DNA of 64,000 bases from Streptomyces sp. NBC_01723. GTDB lineage: Bacteria > Actinomycetota > Actinomycetes > Streptomycetales > Streptomycetaceae. Both the position numbers and the translations under genes were made by a program. Location of the stretch: contig NZ_CP109171.1 in assembly GCF_036246005.1 (NCBI RefSeq), forward strand, positions 4,080,001 to 4,144,000, written 5' to 3'. Below are positions 6,906 through 17,482 of the stretch, piece by piece. The notes under the pieces were generated by a model. The model saw nothing but the letters and a program-made list of their open reading frames with translations, was not told the origin of the DNA and searched no databases. Each line of letters opens with the position of its first letter. The stretch's first letter is position 1.

Positions 6906-9356
6906 ATGGATCAGCAAGTCCTCAGAGCCCAGAAGTGGGTCAACGAGAAGTACGGCAGTGTCGCCGGCTACCAGCGCTGCCCCGAAGACGGCCGTACCGG
7001 CTGGTCGACCATGTACAGCCTCACGATGGGGCTCCAGCACGAACTCGGCATCAGCCCGGTCGTCGCGAGCTTCGGCCCGGGAACCTACTCCCGCGTCGAG
7101 GCCCTGGGCGACATCGGGTTCGGCTGGGAGGAGAACCGCGACCTGCTGGCCTGCATCCAGTTCGGCATGTGGTGCAAGGGCTACTGGGCCGTCGAGCCGG
7201 AGAGCGAGGGGTGGTTCACCGGCGTCACCCGGGAGGCCGTCAAGGAGCTCCGCTCCAACATGGGCCTCCCGGAGGGCGACGGGGTCCTCAACGTCAAGAT
7301 CATCAAGGCCATCCTCAACATGGACGCCTACGTCGTCGTCGCGGGCGGCAGCGAGGAGGTCCAGGGGATCCAGCGGTGGCTCAACGGGCGCTACTGGGAC
7401 CGCAGCGCCTACAGCATCGGTCCCGCGGACGGCATCTACTCCCGTGACGTCCAGAAGTCCCTGATGGTCGCACTCCAGTACGAGCTGGGCATCGCCGCGC
7501 CGAACGGGAACTACGGACCCGCGACCCAGGCGGGGCTGCGGTCCCACCCGGTCGCACAGGGCGATTCCGGCACGCTGGTGCAGATATTCTCCGCCGCCTG
7601 CGTGTTCAACTCCCCCACCTACGACGACGAGCTCAACGCGATCCCCACCGCCTGGCGCTCCTCCTTCGACGACAAGCTCGCCGAATGGGTCCGCGCCTTC
7701 CAGAAGTTCAACAAGCTGGAGGTCAACGGCGACGGCGACTTCCAGACCTGGTCGCAGCTCCTGGTCTCCATGGGAGACCCCGACCGCCCCGCCACGGGTT
7801 CGGACACGCGTTACGAGATCACCCCGTCGCGCGCGAAGTGGCTCAAGGACAACAAGTACGAGATCGTGGGCCGCTACATCTACGATCCGCCGGGTTCCAC
7901 CCTGGACAAGGAGATCAAGCCGGGCGAGCTGGACACGATCTTCTCGCACGGGCTGCGCGTCTTCCCGATCTACCAGGACAACGCCCGCGAGCTGGACGAC
8001 TTCACGTACGCCAACGGGTACCAGCACGGTCTGAACGCCCACGAGCTGGCCAGCGGTTACGGCTTCAACCCCGGCACCACGATCTACTTCGCCGTCGACT
8101 ACGACGCCACCCAGGAGGCCATCGACGGCTCTCCGAAGGGCATCATCGTCTACTTCCACGGCGTACAGGCCGCGCTCGCCAGCAAGGGCAAGAAGTACAA
8201 CCACGGCGTCTACGGCTCCCGCAACGTCTGCATCAACGTCACCAACAAGACGTTCGCCCGGTACTCCTTCGTCTCCGGCATGTCCTGGGGCTTCTCCGGC
8301 AACCTCGGCTTCCCGATCCCGCGCAACTGGTCGTTCAACCAGATCAAGGAGTTCAAGGTCCAGAACGGGTCGGACACCTTCGACCTGGACCGCGACGTGA
8401 TCTCGGGTCTCGACCGCGGTGTGGGCTCGGTCAACGACCAGGCCGGACCGGCCGACGACTTCATCGCCTACGTCCAGAAGCTGTACGACCTGGCCGGTTC
8501 CTACGGGGCGACCGGTCAGAAGCGCAGCCAGCTCGTGATGGAGTACATCCGCCACTACGAGTACGGCGACAAGGACACCCTGAACAAGATCGGCTGGTGG
8601 TACCTCATCGGCGGGTTCGACCAGGGGTTCGTCGACTACTGCAACGCGCAGGGCATGTCCATCAGGAAGTCCTTCAAGGACCCCTTCACCGGCTATGACC
8701 TGGGCGCCGAGCACATGATGGCCACGGCCAACGCGCACCTGCTGACGGACCAGCCGTCCGACCGCCAGGGCGCCAACGGCGGTGACGTCGGCGGCTGGGC
8801 CGGCGACCTGATGACGTTCTGGTCGGACTGGCGCAACTCCGAGACGGAGTACGCCGACCCGCTCGCCTTCTGCCACGCCAGGCTCGCCGTCCCCGGGGTG
8901 TCGTCCTCGTTCGGCTTCAACGACCTCATCGAGGACGCGGACGGCTATCTGATCGCCCGCGCGGTCCGCGGCAACAAGACGATCGTCGAGGCCGTCAAGG
9001 CGCTGTACCAGCAGGGTGGCGGCGGCCTGACCCGCTTCAACGACTACTTCACGCAGCGCTGGGGCAACGCCACCGACTGCAAGCAGTCCGCGCACAACGC
9101 CCTGACCGCCTCCGACACGGTCCTGGGCCCGGCCCGCAAGCAGCTGATCAGCCTCAAGGGCGCCGTGCTGCCGGCCGTGTACCAGAATGCTCCGGGTGGT
9201 TTCGACAAGCTGCAGAACTTCGAGCAGGGATTCGTGGACGCCCTTCTCGCCCGCATGGGCATGGAGAAGAAGAAGGCGGCGCAGTACCGGGCCAATCACG
9301 AGGCGTTCCTCAAGGCGGCCCGCGGCCGGGCTGCCGCGCGTTCCGCCAAGGGCTGA
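6906..9356 (+). CDS. Leaderless peptidoglycan-binding/DUF1906 glycoside-hydrolase-like protein
   Basis: An 816-aa protein without signal peptide or membrane segment. The N-terminal third holds repeated peptidoglycan-binding-like units: residues about 1-65 and 157-220 align with each other (Q-WVN/WLN-Y, later LQHELGI/LQYELGI, then GPGT/GPAT), and a weaker third unit is at about 228-290. Residues about 300-505 resemble the DUF1906 (Rv2525c-like) glycosidase-like barrel, with acidic residues in IYFAVDYDAT. The C-terminal 300 residues (from about 510) are not recognised. The ATG at 6906 has GAGAGGA upstream. It is followed after 3 bp by a membrane protein gene. A cell-wall-acting role is inferred from domains; how it leaves the cell is unclear. 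Confidence 0.7.
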   Translation: MDQQVLRAQKWVNEKYGSVAGYQRCPEDGRTGWSTMYSLTMGLQHELGISPVVASFGPGTYSRVEALGDIGFGWEENRDLLACIQFGMWCKGYWAVEPESEGWFTGVTREAVKELRSNMGLPEGDGVLNVKIIKAILNMDAYVVVAGGSEEVQGIQRWLNGRYWDRSAYSIGPADGIYSRDVQKSLMVALQYELGIAAPNGNYGPATQAGLRSHPVAQGDSGTLVQIFSAACVFNSPTYDDELNAIPTAWRSSFDDKLAEWVRAFQKFNKLEVNGDGDFQTWSQLLVSMGDPDRPATGSDTRYEITPSRAKWLKDNKYEIVGRYIYDPPGSTLDKEIKPGELDTIFSHGLRVFPIYQDNARELDDFTYANGYQHGLNAHELASGYGFNPGTTIYFAVDYDATQEAIDGSPKGIIVYFHGVQAALASKGKKYNHGVYGSRNVCINVTNKTFARYSFVSGMSWGFSGNLGFPIPRNWSFNQIKEFKVQNGSDTFDLDRDVISGLDRGVGSVNDQAGPADDFIAYVQKLYDLAGSYGATGQKRSQLVMEYIRHYEYGDKDTLNKIGWWYLIGGFDQGFVDYCNAQGMSIRKSFKDPFTGYDLGAEHMMATANAHLLTDQPSDRQGANGGDVGGWAGDLMTFWSDWRNSETEYADPLAFCHARLAVPGVSSSFGFNDLIEDADGYLIARAVRGNKTIVEAVKALYQQGGGGLTRFNDYFTQRWGNATDCKQSAHNALTASDTVLGPARKQLISLKGAVLPAVYQNAPGGFDKLQNFEQGFVDALLARMGMEKKKAAQYRANHEAFLKAARGRAAARSAKG

Positions 9357-9359
9357 CGG

Positions 9360-9893
9360 ATGACCCCGGGGAACAAGACCTTCCGGCCCGAGCGGCTCGC
9401 CTACCTGGGCGGGCTGGCGGTGATGGGCGTCGCGCTGCTGTTCCTGCTCGGCACCGGTGGCATCGTTGTCGCCGTCGTGCTGGGGATCCTGTGCGTCGGG
9501 ATGGTCGCCGGAGGCCGTAGCGGCGTCCGGGCCGTCCGCGAGGGCGCGTGGGCGCGGCCCCGTACCTGGCTGTCACTGGGTGTGGCCGGTCTGTCGGCCG
9601 GTGTCGTCGGGTTCGCGGCCGCCTACCTGACCGGGATCTTCTCCGGAGGACTCGACGTCGAGGAGGCCTGTGTCCACGGTCACGGCGTCCGCTACGACGA
9701 CGCCTACCGGGAAGCGCACGCGGAAGAGTTCAGCCGCTGGTTCCCGCTGCACAGCAAGTGCAACGAGAGCTTCGACCTCGTTCCCTCCTGGGTCAATCCG
9801 GCCATTGTGTTCTTCGTCCTGCTGGCGGCGGCCGGTGTGCTCTGCCTCGCCGCCGCGGTGGCGACCGCTCTGAGACCAAGGAGAGACAGATGA
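9360..9893 (+). CDS. Membrane protein with four predicted helices
   Basis: A 177-aa protein not recognised as a known family. Hydrophobic segments lie at about residues 14-30, 33-50, 70-92 and 147-168. Between the third and fourth is a loop of roughly 50 residues with two cysteines (EEACVHGH, HSKCNES) that could form a disulfide outside the cell. It starts 3 bp after the 816-aa gene and ends in a TGA overlapped by the next ATG, so the three genes are translationally linked. A role as partner, anchor or protector for the wall-acting proteins beside it is inference from context only. Confidence 0.65.
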   Translation: MTPGNKTFRPERLAYLGGLAVMGVALLFLLGTGGIVVAVVLGILCVGMVAGGRSGVRAVREGAWARPRTWLSLGVAGLSAGVVGFAAAYLTGIFSGGLDVEEACVHGHGVRYDDAYREAHAEEFSRWFPLHSKCNESFDLVPSWVNPAIVFFVLLAAAGVLCLAAAVATALRPRRDR

Positions 9894-10567
9894 TGATGGG
9901 CGAACTGACGAGGCGCCGCTTCGTGGGGGCGACGGCCGGTGTGGCGGGTGCGGCGGCCCTGACCTCGCTGCTGCCCGCCACGGCGGCCGTCGCGGCCGAG
10001 CCGGCCGGTGCGGCCGGTTCCTGGGCCGGGGAGCGCAGCGGCAACGGCTGGCCGCTCCTGGAGGCCCCGGAGACGTTCGGCGTCGAGGGCAGCGACCAGA
10101 AGGTGAGACTCGCCGGCGGTGACGCCGCCGTGGTCCTGCTGCACGTCGCGCGCCGCTTCCACTACGAGATCGGCGAGCTGCGGGCCGGCGAGATCCACGG
10201 GTGGACGGCCGACCGCCGGGTCGCGCAGGAGTACGAGTCGAACTACCTGTCCGGTACGGCGATCGCCGTCCGGCCCCTCTCGTATCCGGCCGGGGCGCGG
10301 GACGGCCTGTACCCGAACGAGCTGGTCGTGGTGCGGGACATCCTCGCCGAACTGGACGGCGTCGTCTCCTGGGGCGGCGATCTCACGCCGGTCAAGGAGT
10401 CCCACTTCGAGATCGCCGTGAAGCCCGGGCATCCGCGGCTCAAGGGTGTCGCCCGCAAGATCGAGGGCTGGCGGAAGGGTCCCGGCGACGAGGGCGCCGG
10501 GGCGACCGACGCGTTCGACCCGGCACGCCGCGAGAAGGCCCGCGCCTTCGCCCGGCGCTCGGCGTAG
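9890..10567 (+). CDS. Tat-exported protein resembling M15 D-Ala-D-Ala carboxypeptidase, active site degenerate
   Basis: A 225-aa protein with a twin-arginine signal (LTRRRFVGATAG, cleavage near residues 34-36). The fold is suggested by two M15/VanY-type landmarks: NYLSGTAIAV (118-127), matching the family pattern in which His and Asp bind zinc, and WGGDLTPVKESHFEI (161-175) with the second His and Glu. Here the first zinc-binding His is Tyr119 and the Asp is Ala126, so the usual zinc site is incomplete and catalysis is doubtful. A wall-binding role remains possible. AAGGAG at 9878-9883 serves one of three tandem ATG codons (9890, 9893, 9896). Confidence 0.65.
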   Translation: MMMGELTRRRFVGATAGVAGAAALTSLLPATAAVAAEPAGAAGSWAGERSGNGWPLLEAPETFGVEGSDQKVRLAGGDAAVVLLHVARRFHYEIGELRAGEIHGWTADRRVAQEYESNYLSGTAIAVRPLSYPAGARDGLYPNELVVVRDILAELDGVVSWGGDLTPVKESHFEIAVKPGHPRLKGVARKIEGWRKGPGDEGAGATDAFDPARREKARAFARRSA

Positions 10568-10596
10568 AACGGCGCCCGGTTCCGCTCCGGGCCGAC

Positions 10597-10634
10597 GAGA
10601 GCCCCGGTCCCTCCGCTGAGGGGCCGGGGCTCTC
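10597..10634. terminator. Convergent hairpin terminator
   Basis: Inverted repeat 10597-10613 and 10618-10634 with one mismatch and a 4-nt loop, between the M15-like gene and the pknB stop codon. Confidence 0.8.
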
Positions 10635-10657
10635 CTTGTTGCCGGGTGCGGCGTGGG

Positions 10658-12664
<2,007 letters not shown>

Positions 12665-12817
12665 AACTACCTACCAGCCCTCTCCGTCGGTCCCGACCGG
12701 CATGCTTGTACGGTCGGAGGCTGCCGTCCGGCCTACGGTACCCGGCTCGCTCTGTGGGCCTTGGCCAAGCCCGGCAGCCGATACAGGACCGGTATCGCAA
12801 CGTGCGCCGATGTGAAG

Positions 12818-12841
12818 GGGACGTGACAGGAGTCACGTCCC
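12818..12841. terminator. Short hairpin between pbpA and pknB
   Basis: Perfect 10-bp stem (12818-12827 and 12832-12841) with AGGA loop, 14 bp beyond the pbpA stop codon on the minus strand. It could end or attenuate the upstream operon before pknB. Confidence 0.6.
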
Positions 12842-12854
12842 GTTCATGGTGTGG

Positions 12855-14327
12855 TCACTTCTTGCTGTCGATGACGGCCTCCATGACGTTCTTCGCGATC
12901 GGTGCCGCGAGGCCGCCGCCGGAGATGTCGTCGCGTACGGCGTTCTCGTCCTCGATCACCACGGCCACGGCGACCGGCGCGCTGCCGTCCTCGCCCTTGG
13001 CGTACGAGATGAACCAGGCGTAGGGGTTCTCCTTGTTGTCGACGCCGTGCTGTGCGGTACCGGTCTTGCCGCCCACGGTGACGCCGTCGATCTGGGCGTT
13101 GGTTCCCGTGCCGTCCTGGACGACGGTCTCCATCATGTCCTGGAGGACCTGGGCGTTGTCCGGGGAGAGCGGCTTGCTCATCTCCTCGGGGTCGGTCTTC
13201 TCGATGGTGTCGAGGTTCGGGGCCTGGAGTTCGTCGACCATGTACGGCTTCATCAGGGTGCCGTTGTTGGCGATCGCCGAGGTGACCATGGCCATCTGCA
13301 GCGGGGTCGCCGCGGTGTTGAACTGGCCGATGGAGGAGAGCGCGACCTCGGAGGGCGCCATGTCGTCGGAGAAGACGGAGGGGTTGGAGCGGACCGGGAC
13401 GAACTGCTCCTCGGTGAAGCCGAACTTCTTGGCCTCCTCCAGCATCTTCTGGTTGCCGAGGTCGGAGCCGATCTTGCCGAAGACGGTGTTGCAGGACACC
13501 CGCAGCGCCTCGCGGAGCGTGGCGTTCTCGCAGGGGAGGTCGCCCTCGTTCTTCAGCTCGGTCGTGGTGCCCGGCATGGTCCACGGCAGCGGGGTCTCGG
13601 TCTTGTCGTCCGCCGAGGTGTACTTCTCGTTCTCCAGGGCGGCCGCCGCGGTGACCACCTTGAAGGTGGAGCCGGGCGGGTAGACCTCGCGCAGCGCGCG
13701 GTTGAGCATCGGGTCGTCGGGGTTGTTCTTCTTCTGGAGCTTGTTCCAGGCCTCCCCGGCCGCCTCGTTGCTGCCGGCGATCGAGGTGGGGTCGTACGAC
13801 GGGTACGAGGCCATCGACAGGATCTTGCCGGTGGAGGGTTCGAGCGCGACGACGGCGCCCTTGGCGCCCTGCTTCTTCAGACCGTCGTAGGCGGCCTTCT
13901 GGGCGGCGCTGTTGAGGGTGGTGACGACGTTGCCGCCCTCGCGCTTCTTGCCCGTGACCATGTCGAGGGTGTTGCGGAAGAACAGCCGGTCGTCGTTGCC
14001 CGTGAGGATGCCGTCGTCGATGGATTCGAGCTGGGTGGCGCCGTAGGCCTGGGAGACGTACCCGGTGACGGGCGCCCACATGGCGCCGTCCTTGTAGGTC
14101 CGCTTGTACTTGAAGTCGCCCTCGGTGGTGGCGTGTCCGGTGATGGCCTTGCCGTCGACGATGATGTCGCCGCGCGGGCTGGCGTACCGCTCGATGGCGA
14201 CCCGGCGGTTGTGCTCGTCCTCCTTGAGGTCGTCGGCCTGGACGTACTGGAGCCAGTTGTCCCGGATGAGCAGGGTGAGGACGAGGAGGCCGCAGAAGAT
14301 CGCGATCCGGCGCAGTGGCTTGTTCAC
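12855..14327 (-). CDS. pbpA: Penicillin-binding protein (class B transpeptidase) PbpA
   Basis: A 490-aa class B peptidoglycan transpeptidase anchored by one N-terminal helix (about residues 6-22). The transpeptidase domain has all three motifs: S220-T-F-K223, S278-C-N280 and K421-T-G423. The N-terminal non-catalytic module spans about 25-150. Length and motifs match mycobacterial PbpA, partner of the SEDS protein next to it. The GTG at 14325-14327 overlaps the rodA stop (GTGA), so expression is coupled. PbpA of mycobacteria acts at the septum and is a target of PknB phosphorylation; the same is plausible here. Confidence 0.95.
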   Translation of the reverse strand: MNKPLRRIAIFCGLLVLTLLIRDNWLQYVQADDLKEDEHNRRVAIERYASPRGDIIVDGKAITGHATTEGDFKYKRTYKDGAMWAPVTGYVSQAYGATQLESIDDGILTGNDDRLFFRNTLDMVTGKKREGGNVVTTLNSAAQKAAYDGLKKQGAKGAVVALEPSTGKILSMASYPSYDPTSIAGSNEAAGEAWNKLQKKNNPDDPMLNRALREVYPPGSTFKVVTAAAALENEKYTSADDKTETPLPWTMPGTTTELKNEGDLPCENATLREALRVSCNTVFGKIGSDLGNQKMLEEAKKFGFTEEQFVPVRSNPSVFSDDMAPSEVALSSIGQFNTAATPLQMAMVTSAIANNGTLMKPYMVDELQAPNLDTIEKTDPEEMSKPLSPDNAQVLQDMMETVVQDGTGTNAQIDGVTVGGKTGTAQHGVDNKENPYAWFISYAKGEDGSAPVAVAVVIEDENAVRDDISGGGLAAPIAKNVMEAVIDSKK

Positions 14328-15760
14328 GGTCGGACCACCTGGGTCATCTCGGCGTCGGGGCTGGCGGGGGCGGCGGGTGCCGGTCTGCGCGCGGTGTCGC
14401 TGATGCGCAGCAGGATGCCGATCAGTGCCCAGTTGGCGATGACGGAGGAGCCGCCGTAGGCGAGGAAGGGCATGGTCATACCCGTGAGCGGGATGAGGCC
14501 CATGACACCGCCGGCGACGACGAAGACCTGGAGTGCGAAGGCGCCGGAGAGGCCGATGGCGAGGAGCTTGCCGAAGGGGTCCCGGGCGGCGAGGGCGGTG
14601 CGCACGCCGCGCTCGACGATCAAGGCGTAGAGCAGGAGCAGCGCCATGAGGCCCGCGAGGCCCAGTTCCTCGCCGAAGGTGGCGAGGATGAAGTCGGAGT
14701 TGGCGGCGAAGCGGATCAGCTCGGAGTGGCCCTGGCCCCAGCCGGTGCCGAGGGTGCCGCCGGAGCCGAAGGCCCACAGGGCCTGCATGGCCTGCTCGGA
14801 GTGGCCGCCGACGCCCGCGCGGGAGAGCGTGTACTCCTTCATCGGGTCGAGCCAGGCGTCCACACGCTGCTGGATGTGCGGCTCGAAGCTGGCGACGCCG
14901 ACGGCGCCGACGGCGGACATCAGGAGGCCGAAGACGATCCAGCTGGTCCGCTCGGTGGCGACGTACAGCATGATCACGAACATGCCGAAGAAGAGCAGCG
15001 AGGTGCCGAGGTCGGTCTCGAAGACGAGGATGAGGATCGAGACCATCCACACCACGAGGATCGGGCCGAGGTCGCGGCCGCGCGGCAGGTAGAGGCCCAT
15101 GAAGCGGCGGCTGGCGAGGGCCAGCGCGTCCCGCTTCACCATCAGGTAGCCCGCGAAGAAGATCGCTAGGACGATCTTGGCGAACTCGCCCGGCTGGATG
15201 GAGAAGGAGCCGACCTGGATCCAGATCTTGGCGCCGTAGATGTTCTTGCCCAGGCCCGGTACGAGCGGGAGCAGCAGCAGGAACAGGGCGCCGAGCATGG
15301 AGATGTAGGTGTAGCGCTGCAGGACGCGGTGGTCCTTCAGGAAGATCATGACCGCGACGAAGAGGGCGATGCCCATCGCGGTGTACATCAGCTGGCGGGG
15401 CGCGGCGGTGCCGGCCTGCTCGATGTCCTGGAGGAGTTCGGACTGGTCCAGCCGCCAGATGGCGACGAGTCCGAGCCCGTTGAGCAGGGTGGCCAGCGGA
15501 AGCATCAGCGGGTCCGAGTACGGCGCGAACTTGCGTACGACGAGGTGCCCGACGCCGGCCAGCAGGCCGAGGCCGAGGCCGTAGCTCAGCAGGCCGGCGG
15601 GCACCTCGTCGTTGATGGCCAGACCCACGTTGGCGTAGGCGAAGACCGGGATGAGGACGGCGAACACGAGCAGAGCCAGCTCGGTGTTGCGCCGGCTCGG
15701 GGCGCCGATGGCGCCGATCGTGGACGTGTGGTGCGTCGTCGAGTTGGTAGAACTGCTCAT
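14324..15760 (-). CDS. rodA: SEDS family peptidoglycan glycosyltransferase (RodA/FtsW type)
   Basis: A 478-aa polytopic membrane protein (about 10-12 helices) of the SEDS family, which polymerises lipid II into glycan strands with a cognate class B PBP, here PbpA. Family signatures include GKNIYGAKIWIQVGSFSIQP in the central part and, near the C-terminus, GLIPLTGMTMPFLAYGGSS. A short polar N-terminal tail rich in Ser/Thr (residues 1-25) precedes the first helix. Streptomyces carry several SEDS paralogues (FtsW in dcw, RodA in mre), so this one is named from the mycobacterial cluster; it is the copy tied to the kinase operon. Confidence 0.92.
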   Translation of the reverse strand: MSSSTNSTTHHTSTIGAIGAPSRRNTELALLVFAVLIPVFAYANVGLAINDEVPAGLLSYGLGLGLLAGVGHLVVRKFAPYSDPLMLPLATLLNGLGLVAIWRLDQSELLQDIEQAGTAAPRQLMYTAMGIALFVAVMIFLKDHRVLQRYTYISMLGALFLLLLPLVPGLGKNIYGAKIWIQVGSFSIQPGEFAKIVLAIFFAGYLMVKRDALALASRRFMGLYLPRGRDLGPILVVWMVSILILVFETDLGTSLLFFGMFVIMLYVATERTSWIVFGLLMSAVGAVGVASFEPHIQQRVDAWLDPMKEYTLSRAGVGGHSEQAMQALWAFGSGGTLGTGWGQGHSELIRFAANSDFILATFGEELGLAGLMALLLLYALIVERGVRTALAARDPFGKLLAIGLSGAFALQVFVVAGGVMGLIPLTGMTMPFLAYGGSSVIANWALIGILLRISDTARRPAPAAPASPDAEMTQVVRP

Positions 15761-15787
15761 CGTGTGACGGGGCCTCTCACGGCTTGC

Positions 15788-17341
15788 CTACTGCTTACCG
15801 CACAGCGAGACGACCTTCTGCTCTTCCTCCGAGAGGGTCGGGCCGGAACCTGGGGTGGGTGCGGTCGGGGACTGGGACGACTCGGGTGCCTTCTGCGACT
15901 CCGACGCGTTCGGCGACGGGGTGGGTGTCGGTGAGGCCTTGGACGTGAAGGAGGCGGGGGTGGTTCCCGTGGTGCCGCCGGCCTCGCCCTCGCCCGTCTT
16001 GGCGTTCTCCTCGGTCTCCGCGGAGCGCCGGTCGGCCTGCTTCTTGCAGGCGGAGGCCTGAACCGCCAGCTCCTCGATCTTCGCCCGCGCGTCGGCCAGG
16101 TCGCCTTCGGCGATGGTGGCCTCGACGAGTTTCTGCTGGTAGGGCGGCAGGTACTTGAGTTCGATCTCGGGGTGGTCCTTCTGGACCTTCGAGAGCGAGA
16201 CCCAGGCGAGGTCCTGGCTGATGCCGCGGTACAGGGCGACGTGGTCGTCGTTGGTGCCGACGTAGTACTGGGTCTGGGTCCAGCGCCAGCCGCCGTACGT
16301 GCCGCCGCCGATGACGGCGAGGGCGAGCACGGTGTAGAGGGATCTCTTCAGCCAGCGGCGGCCCTTGCGGGGCTTGACGAAGTCGTCGGGGCCGTAGTCG
16401 TCGAAGCCGCCCGCCGGGACGTACCCGGTGGTGTCGCCGCTGCCGGGCGGGCCGAACTCGCCGCCCCCGCCGTGCTGTCCGCCCTGGCGGCCGAGGCCGG
16501 CGGCGCGGCCGGCCGGGGTCTGCATGATGCCGTTGTCGCCCATCTGGGCCTGGTTCTCGGCGACGGCGCCGACGACCACGGGGGTGTCGGAGAGCTGCCC
16601 GGCGAGGGTGTCGCCGGTGTCGAGGTCGAGGACGTCGGCGACGATGACGGTGATGTTGTCCGGGCCGCCGCCGCGCAGGGCGAGCTGGATCAGCTCCTGG
16701 ACGGTCTCCTGGGGGCCCTGGTAGCTGGCGAGGGTGTCCTCCATCGTCTGGTGGGAGACGACGCCGGAGAGCCCGTCGGAGCAGATGAGGTAACGGTCGC
16801 CGGCCCGCACCTCGCGGATGGACAGGTCGGGTTCGACGTGGTCGCCGCTGCCGAGGGCGCGCATCAGCAGGGAGCGCTGCGGGTGGGTGCCCGCCTCCTC
16901 CTCGGTGATCCGTCCCTCGTCGACGAGGCGCTGCACCCAGGTGTGGTCCTGCGTGATCTGCGTGAGGACGCCGTCGCGCAGCAGGTAGGCCCGCGAGTCG
17001 CCGACGTGCACCATGCCCAGGCGCTGGCCGGTCCACAGCAGCGCGGTCAGCGTGGTGCCCATGCCCTCCAGGGCGGGGTCCTCCTCGACCATCTGCCGCA
17101 GCTGGTCGTTGGCGCGCTGCACGGCGGCGCCGAGGGAGGTGAGGACGTCGGAGCCGGGCACGTCGTCGTCGAGGGCGACGATGGTGGAGATCACCTCGGA
17201 GGAGGCGACCTCACCGGCGGCCTGGCCGCCCATGCCGTCGGCGATGGCGAGCAGGCGCGGACCGGCGTAGCCGGAGTCCTCGTTGCCCTCCCGGATCATG
17301 CCCTTGTGCGAACCGGCGGCGAAGCGCAGTGACAGACTCAT
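15788..17341 (-). CDS. pstP: PP2C family Ser/Thr phosphatase PstP
   Basis: The metal-dependent protein phosphatase that opposes PknB. With the ATG at 17341 it has 517 aa: catalytic domain 1-240 with ED (21-22), DGMGG (35-39), GDSRAYL, SDG (188-190) and GGPDNIT; a Gly-rich linker; one helix at about 334-351; and an extracytoplasmic tail ending in a Ser/Thr/Pro-rich stretch with two cysteines (one near the end, LCGKQ). The family normally begins just before the RFAAGSHKG segment, which favours this ATG (GAGG nearby). A GTG at 17387-17389 with a better GGAGG would add 16 residues and is the main alternative. Confidence 0.9.
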   Translation of the reverse strand: MSLSLRFAAGSHKGMIREGNEDSGYAGPRLLAIADGMGGQAAGEVASSEVISTIVALDDDVPGSDVLTSLGAAVQRANDQLRQMVEEDPALEGMGTTLTALLWTGQRLGMVHVGDSRAYLLRDGVLTQITQDHTWVQRLVDEGRITEEEAGTHPQRSLLMRALGSGDHVEPDLSIREVRAGDRYLICSDGLSGVVSHQTMEDTLASYQGPQETVQELIQLALRGGGPDNITVIVADVLDLDTGDTLAGQLSDTPVVVGAVAENQAQMGDNGIMQTPAGRAAGLGRQGGQHGGGGEFGPPGSGDTTGYVPAGGFDDYGPDDFVKPRKGRRWLKRSLYTVLALAVIGGGTYGGWRWTQTQYYVGTNDDHVALYRGISQDLAWVSLSKVQKDHPEIELKYLPPYQQKLVEATIAEGDLADARAKIEELAVQASACKKQADRRSAETEENAKTGEGEAGGTTGTTPASFTSKASPTPTPSPNASESQKAPESSQSPTAPTPGSGPTLSEEEQKVVSLCGKQ

Positions 17342-17482
17342 GCGCACCTCGCCCGTCGGCTCCGGGTACAGCCGGTCGTGTCGAGCCACACTGCCCACCC
17401 TCCGGTCGGGAGCGCGCCGGGGCCCGGGGTGCCGGCCGCCGCCGCGTGCTCGCTCCGCTCGCGCTCTTTCATTGGTGTAGCA

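Noticed and set aside
6828..9299. A very long open frame (823 codons) opposite the 816-aa glycosidase-like gene
   Set aside because: Antisense frames stay open in high-G+C DNA because of third-position G/C. Its translation is low-complexity and without family features, while the plus-strand frame has clear domains.
16172..17332. A 386-codon frame opposite pstP, and similar ones opposite pknB, pbpA and the acyl-CoA dehydrogenase
   Set aside because: Shadow frames of genes with complete catalytic motifs; no ribosome sites.
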